A stretch of DNA of 64,000 nucleotides from Chlorobiaceae bacterium (lineage in GTDB: Bacteria > Bacteroidota > Chlorobiia > Chlorobiales > Chlorobiaceae). Of the stretch, positions 39,963-50,154 are shown piece by piece (the stretch's first letter is position 1; the number at the start of each line of letters is the position of its first letter). The position numbers and the translations under genes are program-made. The stretch lies in the NCBI GenBank assembly GCA_013334225.1, contig JAAXXY010000007.1, positions 23,961 through 87,960 of the forward strand, given 5' to 3'. Below the pieces are notes generated by a model that had not been told where the DNA came from, did no database searches, and saw nothing but the letters and a program-made list of their open reading frames with translations.

Positions 39963-40214
39963 TCAGAGGAGAGTGTCTTCGGTTTCTTTGGTGTCGATGT
40001 TGGAAAGCTGCATTATTGAGGAAACAAGGGAAGGCGGTGCTTTGAATCTCACGATTTTTTCCCTGATGATCATTTTCGTTTTCTTCGCTTCTTCATACTC
40101 GATTCTGCATATCTCGCACTCTGAAAGGTGAAGAAGAAACATCTGTTCTTCTTTCAGGGTAAGCTCGCCGTCAATGGCGACGCTCATCAGTACCCGTGTC
40201 TTGTTGCAGTTCAT
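39963..40214 (-). CDS. Anti-sigma factor with zinc-binding (ZAS-like) motif
   Basis: About 83 residues from the Met of MNCNKTRVLMSVAIDGELT. It contains the zf-HC2 pattern H..EC..C (LHLSECEICRIEYEEAK), characteristic of zinc anti-sigma factors that hold ECF sigmas in the cytoplasm. No membrane segment is seen. The track start lies inside the sigma gene and was not used. The position directly behind the ECF sigma gene makes it the cognate regulator. Confidence 0.8.
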   Translation of the reverse strand: MNCNKTRVLMSVAIDGELTLKEEQMFLLHLSECEICRIEYEEAKKTKMIIREKIVRFKAPPSLVSSIMQLSNIDTKETEDTLL

Positions 40215-40245
40215 GATATAAAAAATTTTATGCGAATTGATAGTA

Positions 40246-40872
40246 TTACTCTGTCTCGGTATTGAATCCGAATTTTTTAGCATAATTCTCAAGTTGTGCG
40301 CGAAGCAGCTTTCTTCCTCTATACAACCTCGATCTGACCGTACCGATAGGGCTCTCTACCATATTTGCAATTTCCTCATAGGTAAATCCTTCAATATCAC
40401 ACAACTGTATCACTTCCCTGAACTCCTCGGGTAACGACTGAAGGGCCATATAAACCTCTTCATGCATCAAAGTATGGAAATAATCGGCTTCAGCTTCAGT
40501 CGTATCGGTTCTGGTATCCTTTATCGAATGGTAAAAGTCTTTAATGAGATCATAATCGACTTTACCCGGTTCTTTTGAATTTTTTCTAAAACTGTTGATA
40601 TAATTGTTTTTAAGGATTTTAAACAGCCAGGCCTTGCAGTTTGTTCCCCGCTCGAAAGAATTAAAAAATCTGTATGCTTTCAGATAGGTTTCCTGGACAA
40701 GATCTTCGGCGTCATCCGGGTTCATGGTGAGGTGAAGGGCATAGTTGTACAGTGAATTGATATGGACAACGGCCTCTTTCTGAAACTCCAGCTGTTTCTG
40801 AAGTTCCTCACGGGAGTTATGTTCTTTTTTCGACCCTGCTTTCGCAGGATGTTTTGTATCAGATTTAGTCAT
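40246..40872 (-). CDS. ECF RNA polymerase sigma factor
   Basis: 208 residues. Region 2 reads [55 protein letters not shown], and region 4 [44 protein letters not shown]. Region 3 is absent, as expected for ECF group IV. Its anti-sigma follows 31 bp downstream. crtH is divergent, so the sigma factor may control stress or pigment genes. That target is inferred from position only. Confidence 0.9.
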   Translation of the reverse strand: MTKSDTKHPAKAGSKKEHNSREELQKQLEFQKEAVVHINSLYNYALHLTMNPDDAEDLVQETYLKAYRFFNSFERGTNCKAWLFKILKNNYINSFRKNSKEPGKVDYDLIKDFYHSIKDTRTDTTEAEADYFHTLMHEEVYMALQSLPEEFREVIQLCDIEGFTYEEIANMVESPIGTVRSRLYRGRKLLRAQLENYAKKFGFNTETE

Positions 40873-40994
40873 ACGACAGAATCTTCAGGCTTCATTTGAG
40901 GGTTAAAGGCATTATGTAATCTATAACCATAAAGTAATTATTTTTTAAATAATATATTTTCATTCATTTCCGAACTACCGGACAGTAAAATATC

Positions 40995-42521
40995 ATGCAT
41001 GACGTTATTGAAAGATCTGCCGATGTGATCATTATCGGCTCAGGGATCGGGGGCCTTACAACTGCCGCACTCCTGCAGCAGCAGGGGATTTCAACGCTTG
41101 TTTTCGAGAAAAACCGGCATCCAGGTGGTAGCTGTTCTTCCTTCCAGCGCGAAGGGTACCATTTCGACGCCGGTGCTTCGGTTTTTTACGGCTTCGCTGA
41201 AAACGGCCGAAGCGGCACGCTCAATCTCCATACCAAGATTTTCAGGAAGCTCGGTATAGAGGTGAAAACTGTGCCGGACCCGGTTCAGATCCATTACCAT
41301 CTGCCGAACGGTTTTTCGCTACCCGTCTATTATGACCGGCAGGCCTTTATCGACAGGCTTGCAGCCCGTTTTCCCCATGAGAAAAAAGGAATAGCTGAAT
41401 TTTACCGTGAGCTTGAAGAGGTATATGACATTCTCAGTTCCCTTCCGGCAGGTTCACTTGAAGATATCGTACACCTTGGCGGGGTAGGTTTGAACAACCC
41501 GTTGAAGACCATTGCACTTGCCATGAAAACATTCCGTTCGATGGGCAGGACCGCCAGGAAATACATCGTCGATGATGAACTGCTCAGGTTCATCGATATG
41601 GAAGCATATTCATGGGCTGTCCAGGATGCGGGAGCAACTCCGCTGGTGAATGCCGGCATCTGCCTCGCTGACCGCCATCATGGAGGTATCAACTATCCGC
41701 TCGGCGGATCAGGTTCGATACCGCAGGCATTATGCAGGGGGATCGAAAAATTCGGGGGTATCGTACGGTTTCAATCGGAGGTTTCCGGAATCATACTTGA
41801 AAACGGAGAGGCTCGGGGAGTCAGGCTTTCTGACGGAAGTGAATTTTTTGCAAAGGCTGTTGTCAGTAATGCAACAGTCTGGGATACCTTCAACCGTCTC
41901 ATTACCGATTCCCGTTTCAGGGTCGATGACTCTCGTTTTCTCAGGGCCCCGAGCTGGTTTCAGCTTTTTCTCGGCGTCGATGCATCAGTGATTCCTAAGG
42001 ATTTTTATGTCCATAATATTCTTGTCGATGACTGGAACCGGTATAGCCAGCCGGGAGGTACGATCTATTTTTCCGCCCCGACACTGCTTGATCCCTCGCT
42101 TGCCCCGCATGGCAAGCATACCATTCATGTATTCGTTACTGCGGAAGCGGACGACTGGGAGAAGTACCAGAGAGGGAGCAGGGAGTACCGTGAAGCCAAG
42201 GACGCTCTTGCCGAAAATGTCATTTCCCGGACGGAGCGGATTTTGCCGGGGTTGTCGAAAGCCATCGAATTGAAGGTTCTCGCATCGCCTCTGACCCATG
42301 AGCGTTACCTGAACCGGTACAAGGGTTCCTATGGTCCCTTGCTGAAGCCCGGTCAGAATATCCTGCAGAAGCCGCAGAATACCACACCGGTCAAAAACCT
42401 GTTTGCCGTGGGTGACAGCACCTTTCCAGGGCAAGGGGTCATAGCCGTAACCTATTCGGGCGTTTCCTGTGCTTCCTATATCGCAAGGAAGCTTGGAAAG
42501 CCGCTTGAATATCTTTTCTGA
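40995..42521 (+). CDS. crtH: cis-Carotene (prolycopene) isomerase
   Basis: 508 residues of the CrtI/CrtH FAD oxidoreductase family. The dinucleotide-binding motif is VIIIGSGIGGLTTAALLQQQG, and the family C-terminus is NLFAVGDSTFPGQGVIAVTYSGVSCASYIA. The pattern HLFAVGDSTFPGQG is typical of CrtH and of related CruI/CrtO members. It isomerises poly-cis carotenes to all-trans lycopene in the chlorobactene/isorenieratene route. It diverges from the ECF sigma gene and converges on ald. Confidence 0.82.
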   Translation: MHDVIERSADVIIIGSGIGGLTTAALLQQQGISTLVFEKNRHPGGSCSSFQREGYHFDAGASVFYGFAENGRSGTLNLHTKIFRKLGIEVKTVPDPVQIHYHLPNGFSLPVYYDRQAFIDRLAARFPHEKKGIAEFYRELEEVYDILSSLPAGSLEDIVHLGGVGLNNPLKTIALAMKTFRSMGRTARKYIVDDELLRFIDMEAYSWAVQDAGATPLVNAGICLADRHHGGINYPLGGSGSIPQALCRGIEKFGGIVRFQSEVSGIILENGEARGVRLSDGSEFFAKAVVSNATVWDTFNRLITDSRFRVDDSRFLRAPSWFQLFLGVDASVIPKDFYVHNILVDDWNRYSQPGGTIYFSAPTLLDPSLAPHGKHTIHVFVTAEADDWEKYQRGSREYREAKDALAENVISRTERILPGLSKAIELKVLASPLTHERYLNRYKGSYGPLLKPGQNILQKPQNTTPVKNLFAVGDSTFPGQGVIAVTYSGVSCASYIARKLGKPLEYLF

Positions 42522-42527
42522 GGATCT

Positions 42528-43748
42528 TCAGCAGGCGGCAAGAAGCATTTCGATCTCCCTGAACGGAAAATCGGTGAGTTCGGAAAGGATTTTCTTGGTG
42601 ACGTATCCTTTGAAAACATAGGTACCCTTCCTCAGGCTGTGACTTTTCCAGAGGATGTCCGGAATGGTTTCATGGTCCGTGAGTTTCAGGAGGAATGGCA
42701 GCAGGGTGTTTGTCAGAGCGAAAGATGCGGTTTTTGCAACGGCTGAAGGAATGTTTGGTACGCAGTAGTGTGTTACGCCATGTTTCACGTAAATCGGGTT
42801 GGTATGTGACGTATGCCTGCTTGTCGCGAAACACGCACCCTGGTCTATCGACACATCTATAATCACGGAACCGGGTTTCATCAATTTGACCACCTGTTCG
42901 CTCACCAGAGGTTTGCTGATCTTCTGTTTCGGGCTGAGGGCACCGATGATGACGTCCGAAATTTTTGCAAGCTGCGAGATGTAATGGTCATTGGCAATCG
43001 CCGTGACAAGGTGACGGTTGAAAAACGCCTCGAACCTCCTGAGCCTGTTGATCTCCTTGTCAATCACGGTTACCTGCGCACCGAGCCCGAGAGCGTCCTG
43101 AGCGGCAAAGAGCCCAACGGTTCCCGCCCCGATGATCGTGACATGTGCAGGCGGAACCCCTGCGATGCCACCGAGCAGGATGCCGCTGCCGCCGTAACCG
43201 GTTTCAAGGTATTTTGCTGCGGTCTGGACGGCAAGCGATCCGGCAATTTCGCTCACTGTTCTTACGATAGGCAGTTCGCCGTCCCTTGTTTCGATAAACT
43301 CGAATCCGAGTGCGGTGATATTCTTTTCAATAAGTGTCCTTATCATATGCTGGCTGACCGTTCCCAGATGGACCGCAGAGATGAGCATCTGTCCATTCAT
43401 GAGAAGGGAGAGCTCCTCAGGCTGGGGAGGGGAGACCTTCACGATGACATTTGCCTGGCTGTATAGTTCGTCGGCACTTTCGGCAATCTGTGCCCCTGCT
43501 TCCGAATAGTCGACGTTGGAAAAATTGCAGAATTTGCCGGCGGAATCCTCGATAATAACCTTGATTCCGTGTTCAACCAGTATCTGCACTCCGGGCGGAG
43601 AAATTGCAACCCGCCGTTCGTCCTGAGCCCGTTCCCTGGGAATGCCGAGAACGATACTCATGGTTTTTTCGGGCTTGATCAGCCAGCGTTCAAGAGTCTT
43701 TGCACCCAGCTCGAACTCGATATTTCCAAAATCAGACGAATACCCCAT
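42528..43748 (-). CDS. ald: Alanine dehydrogenase
   Basis: 406 residues of the alanine dehydrogenase/transhydrogenase family. The N-terminal substrate domain has IPRERAQDERRVAISPPGVQILVEHG, the Lys/His active-site region is VKVSPPQPEEL, and the NAD domain has TIIGAGTVGLFAAQDALGLGA. VIIDVSIDQGACFATSRHTSHTNPIY lies near the end. An N-terminal extension of about 30 residues and a C-terminal extension make it longer than Bacillus Ald (about 370) and like the Bacteroidetes/Chlorobi type. It reversibly aminates pyruvate with NADH. Confidence 0.87.
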   Translation of the reverse strand: MGYSSDFGNIEFELGAKTLERWLIKPEKTMSIVLGIPRERAQDERRVAISPPGVQILVEHGIKVIIEDSAGKFCNFSNVDYSEAGAQIAESADELYSQANVIVKVSPPQPEELSLLMNGQMLISAVHLGTVSQHMIRTLIEKNITALGFEFIETRDGELPIVRTVSEIAGSLAVQTAAKYLETGYGGSGILLGGIAGVPPAHVTIIGAGTVGLFAAQDALGLGAQVTVIDKEINRLRRFEAFFNRHLVTAIANDHYISQLAKISDVIIGALSPKQKISKPLVSEQVVKLMKPGSVIIDVSIDQGACFATSRHTSHTNPIYVKHGVTHYCVPNIPSAVAKTASFALTNTLLPFLLKLTDHETIPDILWKSHSLRKGTYVFKGYVTKKILSELTDFPFREIEMLLAAC

Positions 43749-43789
43749 CTGGAGTCCAAAATTATCATTATGCTATTTCAGCAACAGAG

Positions 43790-44476
43790 CTAAACCTGTT
43801 TTACTGTTATGGTCACCGGTTCAAAAGCCGGAGCTTTTTCGGATTCACAGCAAGGTCCGCAAATACCCGGCAACTGTAAACGTCCGCCAGTCAGTGAACT
43901 GATAGCATTTCCCGCCGTACTGACTAAACCCCTGGCTCCGCCGCAGAGGATGGATGCCGGGAATTGCAGGAAGGGGAAAGTTTCCATGAAAGAACTGACC
44001 GCCAGAAGTGAAGCAGGTCCAAGTCCGCTTCCGATTTTTTTCAGAGTATCTACAGGATTGAGCCGGCCCTCCCTGACGCGGTTGAAGATGTTGGAAACGC
44101 CGCCGGGAAGCTGGTTGACCACATTGTATCCGATTGTCTGGGCATAGGTGATGAATCCCGGAACATTGAGACCAAGCACGATTCTTCTCAGGTTTTCCGC
44201 CCTTGTCAGGACCTTGATCGAACCTTCCTTCCTGATGGTGGTCCGGCAGGCAAGGCGGCCGCCTTCCTGGAGAAGCTTGTCTGAGATGAATGTTTTTTCG
44301 TCCGTACCAGGTTCGGAGAGGCAGTCGGCACCTTCTTTTACATAAACAAAACAGCTCTGGCAGATACCGTTTCCACCGCAGATATATCCAATGTGACTTT
44401 TATTGTTCTGGGCAACTTTCAGAAGGAGATCGCCTACCTGTACTTCACAGGGCCTGTCGTTAATATGGATGATCAT
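43790..44476 (-). CDS. Chlorosome envelope protein, CsmI/CsmJ/CsmX family
   Basis: 228 residues. The N-terminal adrenodoxin-type [2Fe-2S] domain has cysteines in GYICGGNGICQSCFVYV and LACRTT. The tail (about residues 105-228) is hydrophobic and Gly-rich, ends in a PGICGPCC segment, and would embed in the chlorosome lipid monolayer. This two-part layout is specific to the Fe-S chlorosome proteins of green sulfur bacteria, which control redox quenching of bacteriochlorophyll c energy transfer. It most resembles CsmJ as I remember it, but I do not assign the letter. Confidence 0.87.
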   Translation of the reverse strand: MIIHINDRPCEVQVGDLLLKVAQNNKSHIGYICGGNGICQSCFVYVKEGADCLSEPGTDEKTFISDKLLQEGGRLACRTTIRKEGSIKVLTRAENLRRIVLGLNVPGFITYAQTIGYNVVNQLPGGVSNIFNRVREGRLNPVDTLKKIGSGLGPASLLAVSSFMETFPFLQFPASILCGGARGLVSTAGNAISSLTGGRLQLPGICGPCCESEKAPAFEPVTITVKQV

Positions 44477-44631
44477 GGTTTCAGGGATTTATTGAATAGA
44501 AACAAACCTCGGCAAACTCTAACTCCGGAATATAATCAATTTTTTTCTGAGCCTCAACCGCGGCCTGCCGATCTGAAACTAACAGGCCGCGGAAGATTGA
44601 GGAGACAAAAAGAACAATGATTCAATATATA

Positions 44632-45258
44632 TCAGGCGGCAATCGAGGACGAAATCGAAATCGGTTTCTTATCCTTGCCATGACTGTCCGTCACGCAGGT
44701 CCCGTTGGTATCGTGGCCTCCAGTGTGCGCGTCCTGGGTTAAAGTGCTGCATCCGCATCCCTTGGCCGGTGATACCGTCGACTGCAAGGCATCTGCAATC
44801 AGCGTGATGGCGTCTCCGATTCCCTTCAATACATCGGAGATCAGCTGCAGCAGGTCAAACTTTCTTCCTGCCTGAATGCGCATGGTGTCAGGAAACTTTA
44901 CAAGCGCTTCACGGCCCATTTTTCCTGCATAACCGACAAGCTCTACGGGATTTGCTTCGAACATCTGCTTGACCTCTTCGACAGTTGAAACAATATTGAT
45001 GGTACCGGGCTTTTCGATTGTCGTCAGGCAGGCCATTCTTGTTCCTTCATGAATGAGATTGTCGGACAGCAGTGCCTTTTCGGAATCGCTGAGCGGTGAA
45101 AGCAGATCAGCCCCCTCAAGGACCTTCACGTAACAGGTCTGGCAGATACTGTTTCCTCCGCAGAAATACCCGATATGGGCATGGTTTTTCCTGGCTATAT
45201 CCAGCAGCCTGTCACCAACATTCGCCTCGTATACTTTATTGTTGATTGTGATATTCAT
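44632..45258 (-). CDS. Second chlorosome [2Fe-2S] envelope protein, CsmI/CsmJ/CsmX family
   Basis: 208 residues. The N-terminal [2Fe-2S] domain has [17 protein letters not shown] and MACLTT. An amphipathic/hydrophobic tail follows (about 110-165, [24 protein letters not shown]), then a Cys/Ser/His-rich end. It is paralogous to the next gene downstream, with the domain conserved and the tails diverged. The two lie 155 bp apart on the same strand. The role is as for its neighbour: electron transfer into the chlorosome envelope. Confidence 0.87.
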   Translation of the reverse strand: MNITINNKVYEANVGDRLLDIARKNHAHIGYFCGGNSICQTCYVKVLEGADLLSPLSDSEKALLSDNLIHEGTRMACLTTIEKPGTINIVSTVEEVKQMFEANPVELVGYAGKMGREALVKFPDTMRIQAGRKFDLLQLISDVLKGIGDAITLIADALQSTVSPAKGCGCSTLTQDAHTGGHDTNGTCVTDSHGKDKKPISISSSIAA

Positions 45259-45409
45259 TGATGTATCGTTTTATTATTAATCAGACAATTTAAGTCCTCT
45301 TTTTTGAAACACAGCCGTCACAGCAAAAGTTGCTCGAAATGCCAAAAAACGGCATTCTTTTTTTTACTCCGGCAACGATAAGTTGCAAGAAAATTCTGAT
45401 AAAGGGGCT

Positions 45410-45496
45410 GTCATTCTGAATGAAGCTTAGCGGAATGAAGAATCCATTTTATTACTATGCAATGATTTATGGATTCTTCGCTTTGCTCAGAATGAC
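45410..45496. repeat. Imperfect long inverted repeat (REP-like)
   Basis: Left arm GTCATTCTGAATGAAG...GAAGAATCCA and right arm TGGATTCTTCGCTTTGCTCAGAATGAC pair over about 27 positions around an AT-rich loop. Sequences of this type (GTCATTCTGAGC..AGCGAAGAATC) occur as scattered palindromic units in many bacteria. Copy number here is unknown. Confidence 0.65.
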
Positions 45497-45600
45497 AAAA
45501 TTGGAACTATTGTTGCTAACCAGGATTGACAGTTTTAATCACTGAGGGTCAAATTCCCCGAAGCTTGCTTCGTGAAAGAATAATCTCCATATGAATTCAT

Positions 45601-45622
45601 ACCCCGCTGCTTGCTGCGGGGT
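45601..45622. repeat. GC-rich hairpin ACCCCGC/GCGGGGT
   Basis: A 7-bp perfect stem with the loop TGCTTGCT. There is no T-run next to it, so it looks like a dispersed palindromic unit rather than a terminator. Confidence 0.55.
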
Positions 45623-45673
45623 AGTTGATTCGTCCGAGTAATAAATGAAAGCTTGATGTATTATGAAAAGATG

Positions 45674-48600
45674 TCAGGCTTGATTTTGAACCGCTTGTAC
45701 CTTCGATGCCTCTTCGAGTTTCCGGAAGAGTTCGATATAGCGATGGATCAGCACTTCGGGCGTCGTATCCGGTCCTGACGGATGGTTCAGCAGAAGCTTC
45801 ATTTTTTTGTCAAAGCGGAAACCGGGTTGAAATTCCTGCATCCAGGGTTCCTGGACAGCAGTGAAGAGGTACTGGTAAAATTCCCTGTGCGAGAGATGCT
45901 CGTTCTGCTGGTCCGGCAGGAACAGGGTGAGGGTTTTGGGCTGGAGGTCTATTTTTTCCAGGCCGATCGCTGTACAGACAAGCTTGAATCTGCTGAGCGC
46001 GAGCATGTTCGTCACCTCCTCAGGCAGCGGGCCGAAGCGGTCCCTGAGCTCATTTGCAAGGGCATCGATCTCTTTATCGGACGAGGCCTTCGAGATTTTT
46101 TCATAAAACGCGAACCTCTCGTGTGTCGCACCGATGTAGAATTCGGGAATGAGCGCGTTGAAGAAAAAGACAAGGTCGCAGCTCTTCACAAGGGCCGCTG
46201 CGGTTATGGCTTCCGTATCGAACAGATGGCTGAAATCCGTGGATTTCAGTTCGGCCACGGTTTCCTCGAGCATTTTCTGGTAGAGGTCGAAACCGAGCTC
46301 ATGGATGTATCCCGACTGCTCGGCACCGAGCAGGTTGCCCGCCCCGCGGATATCGAGGTCGCGAAGGGCGATGTTGAAGCCTGAACCGAGTTCTGTGAAA
46401 CTTTCGATCACGGCAAGTCGCTGCACAGCTTCTCTTTTAAGGGTATGAAGTGGCGGAGCGATCAGGTAGCAGTAGGCTTTCCTGTCGCTTCTGCCGACCC
46501 TGCCGCGGAGCTGGTAGAGGTCGGACAGTCCGAACATGTCAGCCCTGTTGATGAGGATGGTATTCGCATTCGAAATGTCGAGCCCCGAGCCGATGATCGA
46601 TGTGGAGATCAGCACATCGACCTCTTTCTGCATGAAATCCATCATGATCTTTTCGAGCTCTCTTGACGGAAGCTGTCCGTGCGCATAGACGATCCTTGCC
46701 GAAGGCACCAGCTCCCTGAGGGTATGCAGTACTTCCTCGATGGACGAAATCCTGTTGTGCAGGAAAAAAACCTGGCCTTCACGCTGGATTTCCCTGCGGA
46801 TCGCGGACTGGATAAGCGAAGGGTCGTAATCGGTAATGATCGTCTCGACCGGCTGGCGGTTTTTCGGCGGGGTCGAGACAATAGAAAGGTCCCTTGCACC
46901 GAGCATCGAAAACTGCAGCGTTCTGGGTATCGGTGTCGCAGACATGGTCATGGTATCGACATTGGGGAACTGCTCGCGCAGTTTCTCCTTGACCTCGACG
47001 CCGAAATGCTGTTCCTCATCGATAACGAGCAGGCCGAGATCCTTGAAATGGACATCTTTCGATACCAGCCGGTGTGTGCCGATCACGATATCGATTTTGC
47101 AGGATTCAATCTTTTTCAGGATCTCCTGCTGGTCCTTGCGCGGGATGAAACGGCTCAACACCGCTATCGAAATGGGAAAATTTTCGAACCGTTTCGTGAA
47201 CGAATCGAAATGCTGGTGAGCGAGGATGGTTGTCGGAGTCAGCACGGCAACCTGCTTTTTCGATTCCACGGCCTTGAATGCCGCCCTCATGGCGATTTCG
47301 GTCTTTCCGAACCCGGCATCGCCGCAGATCAGCCTGTCCATCGGATGGGGAGACTGCATGTCTTTCTTGACCTCTTCGATCGCCTTGAGCTGGTCCGGCG
47401 TTTCATCGAAGATGAAGGATGCTTCGAATTCCCGCATGAAAATGGAATCGGGACCAAATGCGAAACCCGGCTGCATTTTGCGCTGGGCGTAAACTTTTAT
47501 GAGATTGATGGCGATATCGCGCAGTTTCTTGCGGACCTTGTCCTTTTTTGCGGCCCATTTCGAGCTTCCGAGTTTCGAAAGGGTCGGGCTGGACGTTTCC
47601 GACGCTGAATATTTCGACAGCAGGTTGATGTTCTGAACATTGACATAGAGCTGGTCACCACCCTCATACTCGATCAGCACGGATTCCTGTTCGGAATTGC
47701 CGACAGTGATGGTTTCGAGGGATTTGAAGATACCGATACCGTAATCTTCATGGACTACGTGATCGCCGACTTTCAGCTTCTGTAGGTCCTTGAGGGAAAT
47801 GCCCCGTATTTTACGCTTGCGGTGGGCCTTGTGTGCATGCAGCTTACCGAAGATGTCAGATTCGGTATACAGGTCCAGGGCGCCGAAAATGAACCCGGAA
47901 TAAAGGTTGACGGGAACCCAGCTGACTTCAGGGATCACGGTACTTCCTGAGTTGGCGATCTCGTCGGCGAGAAAGTCGCTCAGTTCCCTGATTTCACGCT
48001 GAGAGCCGGTTGCAAAAATCGGAGTTTTCCTTTCGGCAGCCTCCTGCTGGATCAAAGCAGCAAGAACACGGAAATTCGCATTGAGCTTTTTCTGCGGCAG
48101 GGAGCCGAAATTGATTGCTGTCTGCGAAGAAGGTTGTACCCTGATGCAACGGAAGCGCGAAATAGTGCTGAAGAGCTCATCCCGGTTGTCGAGCACTGAA
48201 TATTCCTGCATGTCGTCGAGCATGACGATCGTTGCAGGGTCGAGGTAATCAAAAAGAGTCGTACTGCCGCCGCTTTCGGTAAATCCTGCGGTGAGGCTGG
48301 CCTGTTGCATTGTTTTGCCTGAAAGCTGGCTGTTGATGTCGAAAACGCGGATCGATGAAACAGTGTCGCCGAAGAATTCGATCCGGATCGGTTCCGTCGC
48401 ACCGAAAGGAAAGACGTCGATAATCGAGCCTCTGACGGAGTATTCTCCTTCATCCTCCACAAATTCCCTCGGTTCGAAACCGTTCGAGGAAAGGAACTGT
48501 TTGAGATTTTCATATCCGGCATCCCGGTCGAGCGAAAGGCTGAAGATTCGGGCAGCAGAATCTTCAGGTGAGCAGAGGGTACGGTCCAGGTCGTCGAAAA

Positions 48601-49012
48601 AGGAGAGGATGACCGATTTTCTTTTTTTGGTTATCGAGAGAATCGAAAGAGAAAGTTCATCCGACGTATTGCAGACCGAACCTTCGGGAAGCAAGGCTTC
48701 AAGATCGTTTTCATAGAGTTCAAAACTGTACTGGCCGCACAGGAGCAGTATCGGGGCCGGCTGGTCGGTAAACAGGGCCGATGCGAGAAGCGAAGGGAAC
48801 GATCCCTGAAGCCCCGTAATCTCTACCGGTTCGAACACGCCTGCATCATTGGCGCGAAGACCGGAAATGGCCTGTTTGAGGGAAATATAGGGAGCTGACT
48901 TCGTTACGGCATCGAAAAGAAAGGCGGTATTCCTTCTGGTCACTGCAGCACTACGCGTCTCGTCATGTGATAACGTTTTCATATGAAGCTTACAAAACAT
49001 ATTTTCATGCAT
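45674..49012 (-). CDS. mfd: Transcription-repair coupling factor Mfd
   Basis: 1112 residues. The N-terminal UvrB-homology modules are followed by the RNA-polymerase-interacting CarD-like domain ([23 protein letters not shown]). The RecG-like translocase has Walker [17 protein letters not shown], the DEEQHFG box and [14 protein letters not shown], and a C-terminal TRCF domain ends the protein. It removes stalled RNA polymerase at lesions and recruits UvrA. The Met at residue 11 (MKTLSHD) is an alternative start. It is divergent from the ABC transporter gene. Confidence 0.96.
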   Translation of the reverse strand: MHENMFCKLHMKTLSHDETRSAAVTRRNTAFLFDAVTKSAPYISLKQAISGLRANDAGVFEPVEITGLQGSFPSLLASALFTDQPAPILLLCGQYSFELYENDLEALLPEGSVCNTSDELSLSILSITKKRKSVILSFFDDLDRTLCSPEDSAARIFSLSLDRDAGYENLKQFLSSNGFEPREFVEDEGEYSVRGSIIDVFPFGATEPIRIEFFGDTVSSIRVFDINSQLSGKTMQQASLTAGFTESGGSTTLFDYLDPATIVMLDDMQEYSVLDNRDELFSTISRFRCIRVQPSSQTAINFGSLPQKKLNANFRVLAALIQQEAAERKTPIFATGSQREIRELSDFLADEIANSGSTVIPEVSWVPVNLYSGFIFGALDLYTESDIFGKLHAHKAHRKRKIRGISLKDLQKLKVGDHVVHEDYGIGIFKSLETITVGNSEQESVLIEYEGGDQLYVNVQNINLLSKYSASETSSPTLSKLGSSKWAAKKDKVRKKLRDIAINLIKVYAQRKMQPGFAFGPDSIFMREFEASFIFDETPDQLKAIEEVKKDMQSPHPMDRLICGDAGFGKTEIAMRAAFKAVESKKQVAVLTPTTILAHQHFDSFTKRFENFPISIAVLSRFIPRKDQQEILKKIESCKIDIVIGTHRLVSKDVHFKDLGLLVIDEEQHFGVEVKEKLREQFPNVDTMTMSATPIPRTLQFSMLGARDLSIVSTPPKNRQPVETIITDYDPSLIQSAIRREIQREGQVFFLHNRISSIEEVLHTLRELVPSARIVYAHGQLPSRELEKIMMDFMQKEVDVLISTSIIGSGLDISNANTILINRADMFGLSDLYQLRGRVGRSDRKAYCYLIAPPLHTLKREAVQRLAVIESFTELGSGFNIALRDLDIRGAGNLLGAEQSGYIHELGFDLYQKMLEETVAELKSTDFSHLFDTEAITAAALVKSCDLVFFFNALIPEFYIGATHERFAFYEKISKASSDKEIDALANELRDRFGPLPEEVTNMLALSRFKLVCTAIGLEKIDLQPKTLTLFLPDQQNEHLSHREFYQYLFTAVQEPWMQEFQPGFRFDKKMKLLLNHPSGPDTTPEVLIHRYIELFRKLEEASKVQAVQNQA

Positions 49013-49065
49013 GATCCCGGCAAAACGTAACCTTAAACCAGCGCTGGCAGGGAAGATAGCTATAT

Positions 49066-50034
49066 ATGGAAAAAATTCTTGAACTGAAAAACCTCAGGAC
49101 CTATTACTCGACCGACAGCGGTACGGCAAAAGCCGTCGACGGAGTGAGTTTTTCACTTGGACGGAACTCAACGCTCGGTGTCGTTGGTGAGTCCGGTTGC
49201 GGAAAATCGGTGACCGCTCTTTCCATCATGCGCCTTGTTCCCATGCCTCCAGGCTACTTTGCCGGAGGGGAGATACTCTGGAAAGGAACCGATCTCCTGA
49301 AACTGTCCGAAGAGCAGATGAGGAAACTGAGGGGTGACGAGATCGCCATGATCTTCCAGGAACCCATGAGCTCCCTCAACCCGGTCTTCAACTGCGGAAG
49401 CCAGATTATGGAGCAGATCCTCATTCACCGGGATATAAACCACGAAGAGGCGAAGAAACGTTCAATCGAACTGCTCCACCTTGTCGGCATTCCCAACCCT
49501 GCTGAGCGGTTTTCCTCATACCCCCATGAACTTTCGGGTGGAATGCGACAGCGAGTCATGATCGCCATGGCGCTTTCCTGCAATCCCTCTCTTCTGATCG
49601 CAGACGAACCGACAACTGCACTCGACGTAACCGTGCAGGCTCAGATCCTCGACCTTATCGGAAAGCTCCAGTCCGACACCGGTATGAGCGTGATGCTCAT
49701 CACCCATGACTTCGGTGTTGTAGCTGAACTTTGCGAGGAGGTGCTGGTGATGTATGCATCGAGAGTTGTTGAAAAAGGGGCCGTCAGGCAGATTTTCAGC
49801 AATCCGCTCCATCCCTATACTCGGGGACTCATGAAATCCATTCCCAGGCTCGGTGCTCCCAAGGAGCGGCTTCACGTTATCGAAGGGAACGTGCCAAGCG
49901 CCGTGAACCTGCCGGAGGGGTGCAGGTTTGCCGGAAGGTGCCCGCTTGCGGATGATCGCTGCCGCCGGGAGCAGCCGGATCTTCTGGAATACGAACCCGG
50001 TCATGATGCGGCATGCTGGAAGGCCGGTCAATAA
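49066..50034 (+). CDS. Oligopeptide/dipeptide ABC transporter ATP-binding protein
   Basis: 322 residues of the OppD/DppD type. Walker A is [12 protein letters not shown], the Q-loop [11 protein letters not shown], the signature [15 protein letters not shown], and Walker [15 protein letters not shown]. The C-terminal peptide-transport extension reads [15 protein letters not shown]...[27 protein letters not shown] (Cys cluster). It powers uptake of peptides or nickel. The permease and binding-protein genes are not adjacent, so the substrate cannot be told. Confidence 0.9.
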   Translation: MEKILELKNLRTYYSTDSGTAKAVDGVSFSLGRNSTLGVVGESGCGKSVTALSIMRLVPMPPGYFAGGEILWKGTDLLKLSEEQMRKLRGDEIAMIFQEPMSSLNPVFNCGSQIMEQILIHRDINHEEAKKRSIELLHLVGIPNPAERFSSYPHELSGGMRQRVMIAMALSCNPSLLIADEPTTALDVTVQAQILDLIGKLQSDTGMSVMLITHDFGVVAELCEEVLVMYASRVVEKGAVRQIFSNPLHPYTRGLMKSIPRLGAPKERLHVIEGNVPSAVNLPEGCRFAGRCPLADDRCRREQPDLLEYEPGHDAACWKAGQ

Positions 50035-50154
50035 ACCGGAGGAGAGTCTCACTAACGTCCAATGTTGATGAGAACGATGAGCGAAGAGGGAAAGAGCGTA
50101 TATTGAAAAAGAGATGCGAAAATAACAGGAGAGAGAAACGAAAACAGCGAAAAC

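Larger units (their letters stand above)
45259..45673. other. 415-bp intergenic region with two inverted repeats
   Basis: Lies between the chlorosome gene and the mfd stop. It contains a long imperfect palindrome (45410-45496) and a compact GC hairpin (45601-45622), listed separately. I see no ORF with coding character. Confidence 0.4.
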
